From contig CM075195.1 in assembly GCA_037577475.1 (NCBI GenBank), forward strand, positions 29,102,399 to 29,166,398: a stretch of DNA of 64,000 nucleotides, written 5' to 3'. The notes beneath the pieces are model-generated. The model was given only the letters and a program-made list of their open reading frames with translations. It searched no databases and was not told the DNA's origin. Shown piece by piece: positions 12,336-25,200 of the stretch. The first letter of the stretch is position 1. Each line of letters opens with the position of its first letter. A program made the position numbers and the translations under genes. Origin of the DNA: Chaunax sp. Z400. Taxonomy: Eukaryota > Chordata > Actinopteri > Lophiiformes > Chaunacidae.

Positions 12336-13194
12336 TGTTTAGGAAGGAGAAAGTACATTATTTTCTGTGTGGTTTTAAGCTACCAGATTTTTGCATCCAT
12401 TCATTGTTAAATGAAGGGGTTTTGCTTAAATCAGACATGAGCATGATAAACTGGAAGCTGATGACTTCACAATTCAACCAGAATAAACTTCAGTCAAACC
12501 CAATGTGGATTTTCAAGAGTACGTACAATGAAACATTTTACTTATGATATCCAAACACTTAAGTGTATCTTATCTGTATGTGATACTAGCTTCAGCAGAG
12601 TACTTCCTCAACCCAAACATTTCTGTTTGCCCTTAAATACTTTCACATATAGTTATAGAATCAAAGTGTTTTCTAGAACAGCTGTGTATGTGAGAAAGTA
12701 TGAAAAAGTATGAAAAGTCCTGAATGTGCCGATCTGTCTGGGTCTGCCCTTAAGTCTAATGTTTTCAACCCATACCCTCCATAAAGTATTATGGAAATCA
12801 GTTCATCATCATCACCATCCAATTACCATCCACCCATCAGATGGGGGGAAAACATCGTTTAGTGTTGAATCTCCTCAGACTGGTGTGTTCTTGCCTGTCA
12901 CTCATCCTGTGTTGACAAATGTGATAATGGACGGACTGAATCAGGACGTCATCCAGAGCCACACAGTCTGGACATGTTTGAGAAGAACTAATCACAAAGT
13001 CCTTGTCCCACATGTTAGTGTTTCATCATGTCATTATTTCAAAAACAAGATAAATCACAGAATGCTTGTTCAAATATCAGATCCTATCAGATAGTAGAGC
13101 TACAGTTTACGCTCACTGCAGAATGTTTTTCTACTTTATAAGATACAAGTTCTCTAAATTGGAAAGAAGAAAAGAAAGAAAGAACAAAGTTTGT
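12336..13194. other. No gene recognised
   Basis: A 122-codon ORF at 12726-13094 has no recognisable domain and no splice context. I regard it as chance. Confidence 0.45.
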
Positions 13195-13510
13195 AACAGC
13201 CCTGTAGAACTGCAGGTTACATTGTAACCATGGTTCTCTGAGTAAGGGGACTACCTCACTACCCAGTGTTTATTCCATATGTGTGGGGGTTCCATTCCCA
13301 GCTGACAGATAATGGAGATTGATTGGTATTTGCCTTGATTGACAGGCCCATGGTGTTGTGTCATACTGGCCCAGATGGGGTTGGGAGGACATTTTAATGT
13401 AATTAGCTATGTCTGCTGAATAGTTTCACGTATCCCTTCCTCATAGCCAATCAACTTTACTCCACATGAGTCCGTCCCATTCTCTTTGCAGATGTCAATC
13501 AGTCAGACAG
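13195..13510. repeat. Possible dispersed repeat
   Basis: Begins 'aggttacattgtaaccatgg', a self-complementary motif (ggttacattgtaacc), followed by 'ttctctgagtaaggggac'. The wording resembles a dispersed fish repeat, but no second copy is present here to confirm it. Confidence 0.3.
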
Positions 13511-14279
13511 TTGTAACGCACCTAACCTAACTCCTAGCCCAAAATTCATGGATTAAAAAAATATGACAAAACACAAGGGTGCAGCAGGAAAGTTGAGAGA
13601 AAAATTAAGTTGCTCGAGGTGGATGCAGCAAGTATTTAACAGTTTTCTTTTGGTGCTGCAGTCGGTGGCCCCAGTATAGTGGTAACATGAGAGCATTAGG
13701 CATAGCATAATACAATCAGAGCATCACAGTCTCCAGAGCCCAGACAAAGCTCGAGTGACATTTAAGGTTGCTAATGATAAGACTTATTTTGCGATATATT
13801 ACAAGGAAAAACCAGGGAGCTATCCCATAATAAAAACCTGCACATAGAGAATGCTACAGTATTGGTGTAACATTGCCATTTATTTCACTTGTATTTGTTA
13901 AAATAAAAGAGTAATTATAAAGAAATATGATAAATTGTGGTTTGAGTGTATTAATATAAACTGAATATTAGCATTCAAACATTATGTACTAATATCAATA
14001 ATGCAATTTTAACGTTATACTGATAGTGTTATGTTGTAGTGGTATACTAACATAATTCTAATTCTAAAACAAACTATGGATAATCCTGCTGTTGTTGACA
14101 GAGATAGCCAGGCCCAGGAAGTCAGTGCCCCCACTGGTATAGATTTTTTCATCTTAGACTGCTTCACCCCCAGCAAAGGGCAGACAAGCACTAACAGGAA
14201 ATGGCTGGCTAGACAGACAAGCACTCTTCTGCTCTGTTTGTATGGCATTTGCTAAGCATACATGCATACATCTTTTTCA
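13511..14279. other. No gene recognised
   Basis: AT-rich intergenic sequence without ORFs of interest. Confidence 0.45.
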
Positions 14280-14665
<386 letters not shown>

Positions 14666-14854
14666 TCAACTCAACTGACAATCTTTAGCTCTGTCCATTG
14701 TCTTCTGTTTACATGTGTTTTTTCAGCATTGTTTGCAAAGGCTAGTTTTACAACACTCTCATCATCTCACACAAAAAAACACTTTAAACAATACTGTGTA
14801 GACTAGTCAGCTGCTTGTACTCTGATATTGTCTTCAGTTGTGCACCTTTTTTTT

Positions 14855-15035
14855 TAGATACTGTATTCATCCCACTGGGGGAAATTCTTCCTCTGCATTT
14901 GACCCATCCCTGAGGAGCAGTGAGCTGCTTTTACGGCGCCTGGGGAGCAAACTGGGGTTCAGGATCTTGCTCACGACCTTTCGTTCCGTGAACGACTGCT
15001 CTGCCTCCTGAGCCACAGCCGCTCATGTAGTCCAA
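14855..15035 (-). repeat. tRNA-headed SINE copy, partial
   Basis: The minus strand starts 'gcggctgtggctcaggaggc', which includes a good RNA polymerase III A box (tggctcaggagg). It continues 'gagcaagatcctgaacccc', as in the other copies at 25.0, 33.9 and 49.3 kb. The B box region is deleted. The head derives from a tRNA; it is not a functional tRNA gene. Confidence 0.65.
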
Positions 15036-15958
15036 TGTAGCAACATGGTCCTGGAGAAACATTTCATCTCACTCTTGACTTGACCAATATTGAGAACCTT
15101 CTTATGGACAGTCAGTCTCTTTGTGGAGACTGACACCAGAGGTGTCAGGTGTTGCAGCGTTAGAGAGAGCAGCTTATATACCTGATGAACACACCATTGA
15201 TCATGGCAACTTTCTGGAAATGATAACTTTGCTTGGAAAATATGAAGTTTGCCCAACGGAACATCTCAGGAAAGACATCAGTCTGGATCAAGAGAGGGTA
15301 GAGCTTCAGTAAAGCTGGTGGGGCAGTGGAATAGTTGTCACACAGGTCACATGTGAATGAAGAACATTTACATTATTATTATTATCAATATTATTGTTAT
15401 TATTAGCTTGTGACTTTCTTTCCTAATCATCAGCCTTCACACTATTGAATGACTGATTACTGCAGATTATTCAAACTCAGTATCCTCTTTTAAATCTCTC
15501 CTTAAAACACACTTTTATCAAATGTCTTTTTCTTAACCGTTGTCATTGTTTTAACTATTTTACCATGTTTTAATCAATGAATGGGATCTTACTTTTAAAA
15601 AAATGTGTTTTTACCATTTGTTTTAATTGTAAAGTACACTTTATAACGTTATTTTTGAAAGGTGTTATATAAGTTATGTAAGATATGTAAGATATATAAC
15701 ATATCTTATATAAGATATGTTATTATTTATTGTAACTATTGTTATTATTAAAGTAACTCCTGTCACACTTTTGTAGTGTGTCGTCTTTACCATCTCTCCA
15801 ACACTACTCAGCCCAAAACATTATGACCAACAATGCAGATTATCAACAGGATTATTTAATCTCCTTTTCTGGCTTCTCTTTGGGCCCAGGTCCTGAGCAC
15901 ACTCTGCAGCACTCCTGACACAGGTGGTGAAGATGTTCAGGTGAGGTGGCTACAGAAG

Positions 15959-15960
<2 letters not shown>

Positions 15961-16015
<55 letters not shown>
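15961..16015. repeat. (GT)n microsatellite
   Basis: Twenty-seven uninterrupted GT units. Confidence 0.97.
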
Positions 16016-16016
<1 letters not shown>

Positions 16017-16564
16017 CAGCCTCTATCCTGTCTCATCCTGTCACAGTCATATTAACTACAGCAATTAACACACAAAAATTAAAAGAACACTAAAGTTATT
16101 ATTATTATTGTTATTATTATATATGCACAATATTAGCTCTGTTCTGTAATTCTTGAGATTATCGTGGATTACTATGCTGATGGGGATAATTTCCTCAGTC
16201 ACCAGTCTGACCCCATCATCTGTGCTGTTGAAATATTTAGGTTGAAGATTTGACTTGGCTTATACCTTTTCAAATGTATAGATGTTATAGAATAATAATG
16301 GCTCACAACACCCACAAGTTCAAATAACACGGCTGATCTGAATGTGTGTAAAGTTTTACACACATTATACAAACAACATATACAACATATACAAACAGTA
16401 TATGTGAAATGTAACTTTTTAGAAGCATCATAATCCAATCTGGCTTCAGTGCACCAACATTTGCATCACTGATTTCCCCTGTCTTCAGAGTGTTTGTATG
16501 CATGGGTCAGACTTTAGTACAGGTGAACACGTTCTCTGTGGCTCAGCAGCTCTACTCTACTCGT

Positions 16565-16865
16565 CTCCCTCTCTCTCTTTCTTGGGTCTGCTCCGAGGTT
16601 TCTGTCTGTTAAAAGGCAGTTTTTTTCTTGCCACTGTTACCAAGTGCTTGCTCGTTAAGTCAAATCAGGTTTATATATATAGTGCCATATCACAACAACA
16701 AGAGCAGGTCTAGACATACTCTTTAGAGACTCAACGATTCCCCCATGAGAAGTACATGGAGACAATGGTGAGGAAAATCTATGGTCAGTCTCCACTTGCT
16801 TTTTTTTGGTTAAGTGCAATGAGATAACCTTTGATTTGATTTAGTGCTGCATCAATAAAATTAAC
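16565..16865. repeat. L2 LINE 3' UTR pieces in opposing orientation
   Basis: 16565-16655 reads forward ('ttaaaaggcagttt', 'ccaagtgcttgctcgtt'). 16656-16785 is the reverse complement of the same 3' UTR ('agagcaggtctagacat', 'catggagacaatggtgagg'). The 16800-16865 part is forward again. The pieces form a rearranged inverted arrangement of one LINE tail. Confidence 0.6.
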
Positions 16866-17419
16866 TTGACTGTTGACAAGGACTGAAACTATTGATGGAG
16901 ATGGCTGAGTTGGCGGTGACGACAACACAAAGAACCAGTAAGCCTCAGGATTAACGCAAAGAATCACTTTACAAATATACATTCATGTACAAACTGTGGA
17001 AATATATGTCATTTATAATGACATGCATACAGAAATATTGATTATCATGTCAGGCAATGGCTGACTTAGGGTTCCAACACATTTTTTTGGACAAATTTAG
17101 AGCCTGACCACAAAGTTCATTTAGAGGTGACACCAAAAAAGTACCAGGTGCTGTCCACAAGTTTTGCAAATGTAAAATCAGAACATTTGGGCTGAGCCAT
17201 ACAGTCCAGTAGAAATGAAGCAAACGAGCTTGACTGAGGAGGTTGTTCTGTCTTTCAGATGAAGGATTCCACAATATCAAGAATTATAGGACAGTCTTTC
17301 ATATTGAAAAATGCACTTGCTAATACAACAGCTGATGTGTCATCACCTCAGTTCATATCCAGTTTCTGTGATGCACCAAGAAGCTCTTCTATTTCCTGTT
17401 TGCATCCCAGGATGAACAA

Positions 17420-17680
17420 AATACTATTATTGTTATTATTATTGTTGTTATTATTAATATCATCATAATCATCATCATCATCATCATCATCAGTATTATT
17501 ATTAATATTATCATTATATCATTATTATTATTATTATTGTAAATATTATTGATATTATTATGATTATGATTATTAGTATGATAATTATTATTATTATTGT
17601 TATTATCATTTTATTATTATTATTATTATTATTGTTAATATTATTGATATTTTATGTTAATGATTTTTATGATCATTAGT
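17420..17680. repeat. (TTA/ATT)n microsatellite block 1
   Basis: Imperfect TTA trinucleotides with ATC and TGA variants. A C-rich, gene-free segment (17690-17860) separates it from block 2. Confidence 0.9.
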
Positions 17681-17869
17681 ATGATGACTTCTTCACCGGG
17701 CCAGGCAACTAAATTTGGCAGCGCCCTCACCCGATTATCCCCACTCCACCCACCCAATCCCCACACCACATACCCAACCCCCACCACCACCCCCAACCCA
17801 GCCAGGTGTACGCACTGGTCATGTGCGGCACACTAGGGATTGTAACAACCAGTCCTATGTAAAACAACA

Positions 17870-17889
17870 TATATATATATTATATATAA

Positions 17890-17923
<34 letters not shown>

Positions 17924-18096
17924 GTTATTATTGATATTATTATTCATTATTATTATTTTATTATGATTGTTATTATTATTATTATTATTATTACTACCAT
18001 TATTATTATTATTATTGGTATTATTGATATTATTATTATTATTATTATTATTACTACTACTCATTATTATTATTATTGTTATTATTATTATTATTG

Positions 18097-18128
<32 letters not shown>

Positions 18129-18155
18129 GTTATTATTATTATTATTATTATCGTC
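17870..18155. repeat. (TTA/ATT)n microsatellite block 2, upstream of igf3
   Basis: Nearly pure TTA with occasional GTT, GGT and ACT units. It ends about 130 bp before the TATA-like box proposed for igf3. The Leu- and Ile-rich ORFs here are repeat products. Confidence 0.95.
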
Positions 18156-18288
18156 TCATGTTAGTGACTATGATAAATATGCCGTTACAATCATGGCAGG
18201 AACACATCAGAACAGTTTGGATGAGAATTGACTGGGAAACACATTAAGGGAAGAGAGGTTTCTGTGGTCCTCCCCCCTGCTGCCTGAC

Positions 18289-18295
18289 TATAAGA
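18289..18295 (+). promoter_or_regulatory. TATA-like box of igf3
   Basis: 'tataaga' lies 42 bp before the proposed start codon and is the only TATA-like motif close to exon 1. It would give a very short 5' leader. A GATA-type motif ('tgataa', about 18171) lies further up. No start-site data are available. Confidence 0.4.
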
Positions 18296-18330
18296 CTGCA
18301 GTCCTCTTGAAGTAGATCCACAAAGACAGG

Positions 18331-18375
18331 ATGCTGTCCTCATGCTGCCCTTGTGCCAGACTGCAGTCACTGAAG
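18331..18375 (+). CDS. igf3: igf3 coding exon 1
   Basis: Fifteen codons from ATG, Cys-rich (MLSSCCPCARLQSLK), ending at donor AAG|gtaaga in phase 0. It is supported by the upstream in-frame stop and frame continuity. No homology of its own was recognised. Confidence 0.6.
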
Positions 18376-21300
18376 GTAAGACTTGGTTTCACTCTGTTGT
18401 TTCTCCTCACTCCTCCTCACAAAGAGTTACTGATGCTGTGCTGCAGTGCAGGAAACTACTTCTCATTGTAGAAGTGAAATTATCTGTTTTCTGCTCTTCA
18501 CTGTGTCTCTAATGCTTTATTTTGTGTAACAACATTTTGCTGTAAGTGCCTAGAATCCTAGAAGAGAACATTTCTGTATAAAGGGAATATGGAGACAAAA
18601 TGTAATTGGTATGGATGTATTAATTACTTACTGATCTGCTGAACCTGCACAAATGTCAAATTTGTCTACAGAGAAACATAATTCAACATATATGGATACT
18701 ATACTAATGCAATAATAAGTTGATAAAGAATTAATATTTACTTGAATTAAAATGGAATGGTTCTTTCAAGGAAAGGTTCTTTTGAAAACCTTGTCTTTAT
18801 TTTGCCTTTAACAAGAAGCTATTTTGAAAGCAAAACATTTCAAGTTGAACTGCAGCAAAGCCTGAGGAAGAAATCTAGATTTGTTAACTAAACTAGAACT
18901 ATAAAAATAGTTTAAACAAGTGTGCTATGAGAAGCTATTACAAAATATCATAAAATGTCATTAAACTCAACTGAGTTTAGTGAAAAATGTGCAGAGTTGT
19001 CCACTGGTCATGAATCTAAAGTAAAATAAAACAGTCCACTATTCATGGAAGAGTTCATGAGTCTTTGTTTTGGTTCACATTTTCCCTCAACCTGCCTTCT
19101 AGAAGCCAGAGTTCCAGTGGCTTTACTGCACCAAGCAGGAGTCATCAGTTAGCCAGGTACTTATGAATAAATAGCAATAATCAATTCTGATTGACACCTA
19201 ATGGTGATGAGGATGCTCCCTGTGCAGGTCTTCACAGCCATCAGGATGAATGAAGAGGTCAGTTGTTCATTGACAGTAGAGAAGTAATGGTAAAATAAAA
19301 TACAAACCAACAAACACTCCTTCTGTCCCAAAACTGTTCATCATTTCAGAAGATAATGACATAAAAACTGCAAATCAAATCAAATCATTGAACCACTTTA
19401 AGTACTATTAAAATGTCAGTGTAGTTACTGTAGTTAGTGGAGTCAGCAGGCTAACACAAAATGTAGTCAAAGTGTAATTCCATTATCTATACCAGCACCA
19501 AAGAACAGCTCTGTCCAGGGTCATTTCCTGGGAAAGTTTTAAGAAATGATTGGGCGATAAAACAAAGCATCAATCAGCTTGGAGCTGCTGCTCCTAAAAC
19601 AGATTACAACATTATTATTGTGGAATTCATCATTCAGTTTATAAATTGAAATGGTCTAATTACTGGAAAGTATTCCCTACAATAGGACCAGAGCACAAAA
19701 ATGGCAGGAAAAAAACCTACTGGCTGCTTCAAAAAGTTGCAGCACTATTTCTCAAGAGCCAGTTATTTATATCTATTGTACATCAGCTGTACTGTATAGA
19801 CTGCTATCTGGTATCATTTGATTTCATAAGAAACAATAGAGAGAAAATAGTTCTCCACGATCAGCAACACTTAAAAATCAATCTTACATCTAAAACATTA
19901 CCACTGATCATTTCCTTAAGAGTGGGGCCACAGACTGGGTTTCAGAAACACTGAGGTCAAAGTCCACCACTGCAGCCCCCCCCAATTCAATTTTTGACCT
20001 CTGCTCTTTTATGATTGTTATGATTGTCTAAAAGCTGTTTCAAAGCCACAGTGGATATTGAAATGCAATAAAGGCCTCGGCTGAATCAAACCAGGTAAGT
20101 TATGGTTGATGGATGCATCTTAAACCCAGAAGCCATCAGGGCTCTCTGAGAACATGACTTTAATTAGCTACAAAAACCATACAGTTAAAAGGATGAATGT
20201 TACAAATCCAGTTACCTTAAGTTCTGGTCCCAGGGCTGTGAGACGATTTTGAATTTAAAGGCGCAGCTGGGGCTTGTTTTCAGTATGCGCTCTACTGAGT
20301 GGCACTCTAGTTGTTTGTGTTGTGTTTGGGTCACAAGTTTGGACAGTTTTTTTTATGTTACAGGCAAATAGTTGAAGTTGTGTGTTCACAGTTTGTACAA
20401 CCTCTCCTTTAGGTACTATGTGCCCCGATGTGTGTGCTCTACTCCCTCATGTGCCTGGCAGGCTGGCCTGTCTCCTCAGAGGCAGCCAGACTCCGCTGTG
20501 GTTCGGATCTCCTTAGTGATCTCATATTTGTATGTGGAGATCGTGGAATTTATTTAGGTAAGTGAATCATGGTATCCACTGTTTGCATAAGAATCTACCT
20601 GTGAGATAATGAATTTTCTTTCATACAAGTGAAAACTATGGTCTTATTGTAGCAGCAAAGAAAAGTTGGCAAATCTCCAACATCACTGGGATTCATCCAC
20701 TAAAAAATGGATACAATACATTATTCAGATATGAACAGATGACGTGCACTGAAATACAGAGTCAGGGCAAATTGACATTTTGGCATTGAAAACAGATAAT
20801 AATCTGAATATATATATATATATAGCTTTCAGTCAGATTATACTAGTTTATATATATATATATATATATAGCACCAAAGTTCAAATGTACCTAAAACTGT
20901 AAAGATAAGAGGAAAAAAACAGTTATGAGATGCACATCTTTAGCATGTGTGAAATATGATTGAATTTTGTGCAGCAGTTTTTGAGGAGATGCAGACAGAC
21001 CACACCCCTCAGGAAACCCTATAGGAAAACCCTTTCTGACTCGTTTGGCCCGGACATTAAACAGATGTTCATAAGTATTTTATTTCATTTGGAGCTTGGA
21101 TTTCTTTCAATTCTGTCACCATTTGGTTTGGAGAGCAGAGGTTTGAGGGGACAAGAAGAGCGTGTAATCTGTATACTGTGAAGACGAGTCACTCTTCTTC
21201 CTGAAATCCATCATGTTACATTGCATTACAGCACACCTGTGACGATGGCTTTCATGGGTTCACCTGGAAGTCACAAAAGTCTGGGTCACTCTGCCATTGT

Positions 21301-22229
21301 TTTCCTCAACGTTAGCTGACACATATTAGCTCAGGTCAGTGTGTGATCTATGCCCGGCCAGCATAACCACAGGTAAAAGTTGGGCAGTGAATCCCTAACT
21401 CCTCGGGGCGCCTGACTCCTTGTGACAACCCTACTGCTCTCATCTACATGGCTATAGGTCCTGTATTTCAAAGTAATTCTTCTTCACACCAAAATGCTGA
21501 CAGAAAACTGAAACTAAAAATCACTGTCACTGAAAGAAAATGTCATAAGATTATTATTGAATTAAATAAAAACATTTTAATGTTTCATTGGAGCTTTGTT
21601 CAGTTCCAATTCTCATTTATACAACGTTTTTAAATGCACAAATGTTCCAAAAATTCAGGTTTGGTTTTCTAAGTCAGATTTTTATTATAATATGTCCAAT
21701 CCAATATTTAACATGGCACCCTGCACAATGACAAACTGAAGTAAGGGACCATCTGACAACAACATGCAAAATGGCTACGAAAGCTTTGAAGACTTTAGTC
21801 AGTAGATATTTTATTTTTTTGTCACACACACCTCGGTCTGGCTGTATTTCATCTGGACCTGCTCCAACTGCATGCACAACCTTGTTTTATTTCAGTTATA
21901 TAATGTGATCCAATAAGTCATGGAGTTATTATGGCATCTTTTTTAATCTAACAGTTAAACAGATATCAGGCTGTGCTGCCGGCAGAGGGAATGATAACAG
22001 GCTACAGCCTTTGTATGTTCTCCTTCTAGCTGCATGGGTTTATCTGGTTTCTCCTGCAGGTTAACTGTAACTTTGAACTGCCTGCAGGTCTGAATCAGAA
22101 CCAATCTTTTTTGGCCAAGTATGTGTACACATACAAGGAATTTGACTCCAGTTTTTGCTTGCACTCAAGGTACTGGACAATAAGTAAAACAAAGATTTAG
22201 AAAGAAATATATACACACACACACACACC

Positions 22230-22279
<50 letters not shown>

Positions 22280-25200
22280 AATGTGAATGTGAGTGAGAAT
22301 GATTGTTCATCTCTATGTTACTGTGTCACTAGTGACCTGTCTAGGGTGTACACCTCTCGCCCAATGTCAGCTGTGACTGGCTCCAGCCCCTTTGTAGCTT
22401 TATCGCTAATGAATGGAATGGATCAGCAATGCAGATTAATTGTATTTTTTCTGCTGTAGATTTTGTTACATTAAAAAAAGCTGACAGGACCAAATGCTAT
22501 CGAGGTTATTCTACCCTGTGTGTTAACACAGTTAACTCAAGCTCCACTAGCAGAGGTTCATAACACTGATATGGTCATGGTCATCATGTCCACATGAAAA
22601 CACTGCAGTAACTCTGAGCAAGTTATCAGCTTCACATCAACAAAACATGTCGGCTAGCCACAACACCGCTCTCCAGCACTGTAGGTCTCAGATGCACTCA
22701 ACTATTAATGCAATATAATATTCTAATTGATCTTTTCTCTATCTAAACATAATTCTACTATTTTATACATCCGTCCATACATCTGTAGATGAATCAGAAT
22801 CAGAATGAAACTTTTCTGATTCTGATTCTGATCCATGGTTCATCTCCAGATAGAAAGCAGAGATATTGCAGTATTTAATTTGAAAAGTTCATTGCTCTAA
22901 GAACACAACCTCTCCCACTGAACAAAGAATTACCCACAGGCCCTTTCACTTGATCACCTTTCCCCTGCTTTGACCAAGGACACCTTCTCCATCTGCTATC
23001 AGAGTGGTGGCAACCCACCAAAATGGCAGGGTACTCACCAAAACACTGTGCTTCATTGTGTGATAGCTTTATTGGTAAGACACGTCTTATCAGAGGCAGA
23101 ACAGCCTTCACACTAAACAGGAAGGTGCAGAAATGGGAGGAGCAGGAATCAAACAGAAATCATTTGAAAGACAAAGAAAGTTGAATCCAAGTGAGCCACA
23201 CAGACAATTCAGTGTCTACTTCACATGATGGTGTTCTGTAAGATCATGGCCCCTTTCATAGAGACATCAAACATGATTGCACTTATTAATACGAAATACT
23301 TTGGTAGCATTTAGCATTAAAACACTACACTTTTCTATGCTAACAGATTGACACATTTTTAAAATGCTGACGTTTCGCAGGTATAACGTTTACCTTGTTC
23401 ATCATTTTATCTGGTGTGTTAGCATGCTTATGCTTGCTCATGAACACTAAATTCAAACTTGAGCAGAGGCTGATGGGAATTATTTAGCAGGATATTTTGT
23501 CAATATCCAAAGTATTGGACACGTTTAGGTTTTGACCTAATGATGGCGCTAGAGGAGATTTTATACTATCACTAAAATTATGACCAAATACAAGCAGTAC
23601 TAACCTACACTATGAAAACCTACATATACATACAATCTCCCATAAAACAACATCAACAGCTTCTCACAGAGCAATTGTTTATCTGCCTGTTGCCTTCGTC
23701 CAGAGGAGGATATCCTCACCTATGAGCCAAATTAAGAGGATAAGTCCAAACACTTTCACAAACCTTTTGACTTCAGTGGCACCAACAACAAAACATTTTC
23801 CCCGGACCATGAAAATATGGCATGTTGAAATTAAATGTCTTAATGGCTGGACTGTCATCATATCTGTTGAGCATTATTCATGCTCCCCAGAGGAGCACAT
23901 TGAATGTGCCCTTTTGAATTTTATGACCCTAATGTCCCACCTCTAACACCACCTTCTATTACATCTGCAAAAACTAGGAGCAACTGTTGTTCTTAGAACT
24001 TAGCTTTGAGAAACGTGTTAGTTCCTACTTCAGTATAGGTTCTCTACCAACACGTGGAACCTTTAGTGATGCACGTGTACGCTGATTGGTTGAACACATG
24101 AGCCAATGCAGCACCATCAACCAGCACTGTTTGGTCCAAAAAATACCTCAAAACCATGACAACAGTTAGAGAAAGATTTAATCAGGGATGTATCTCTTGC
24201 TACCTGCATGTTTTACCTGCATTTCTTTTTTAAAGTAAGGAAGATATTGAGGTTTGACTTTGCTCTCTCTGCAGGTAAAGGCACTTGGTCTGGTTACGGT
24301 GCTCGACCCAGAGGGAAGGGCATAGTGGACCAATGCTGTCGGCCGGCTGGGTGTGAGCTTCAGCATCTGGAAATGTACTGTGCTAAACCAAAGAGCCAGC
24401 AGCACACCACAGCTTACCCAACCACAACCACAGCCACAGTATCTCCTACCACTGCTCAGCAACACATGGTATGAGACCTACTGGTTAAGGTTAAAGATGT
24501 TGACATCTGAAATAGTTACATGAGGTAGTCCTCATGTTTATATATAGTACATGATCTACAAGAAAAGTCAGTTTATGTTCTAAGTCTGTTCATCTTCCAC
24601 CACATAAACTAAACATACATCTTAACATTGTTTAGAAATCATAGATTACATGTAAATTACACAACTGAGCCACACAAATACCTGTCCACCTGTTCTCTAC
24701 CAACTTTTGTGGCAAGAGAAAAGTGTCACAATTGCATGGATGAAACTAAAAGTGAAGGGGTGGCAGAGGACTGAACCATCTGTCTTAAACATAGGAGAGG
24801 GGATTTGTTTTGTCCCCGACATGGAGAGAATTATGATTAAATGTGTATCTGTACATGAGTATCTCACTATTTCTTTTTTCTTAACCCAACATATGTATAC
24901 CACAGGAAAAAAAGATACCAGAACGTCATTTTTTTCCCATTATCATGCCACCCATATCATGAGGCGTGTGATGGTGTGGTTAGGTTTACAATAATAACAA
25001 AAAAACATAAAGAATAGCAAAGATGTTCAAACAACACATGGTTGTTGATTCCGGCCCCTGTAGTCTACATGTCAAAGTGTTCTTGGGTGAGATACTGAAT
25101 CACAAAATGCACCTGATGGCTGTTCCGTTGGTGTGTGAATGGTTCTCACATCTAATGAGCAGTCGGGGCCTTACATGTTAGCCTCTGCCACCACTGCATG

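Larger units (their letters stand above)
18376..24274 (+). other. igf3 introns 1-4 content
   Basis: The introns hold (TA)n at 20811-20870, a CA/TG block at 22205-22277, a degenerate dispersed repeat at 22330-22420 and a self-complementary 'atcagaatcagaa...ttctgattctgat' segment at 22793-22832. A transposon-like repeat copy lies at 23975-24127. No other coding exon was recognised. Confidence 0.5.

Noticed and set aside
12726..13094. 122-codon ORF with a His run
   Set aside because: The His run comes from a short CAT/CAC repeat. There is no similarity or conserved structure.
17855..18247. Ile-, Leu- and Asn-rich ORFs before igf3
   Set aside because: Products of the TTA microsatellite on both strands.
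20372..20557. 61-codon ORF over the igf3 B-domain exon in another frame
   Set aside because: It is a frame shadow. The IGF B domain is in the neighbouring frame between good splice sites.
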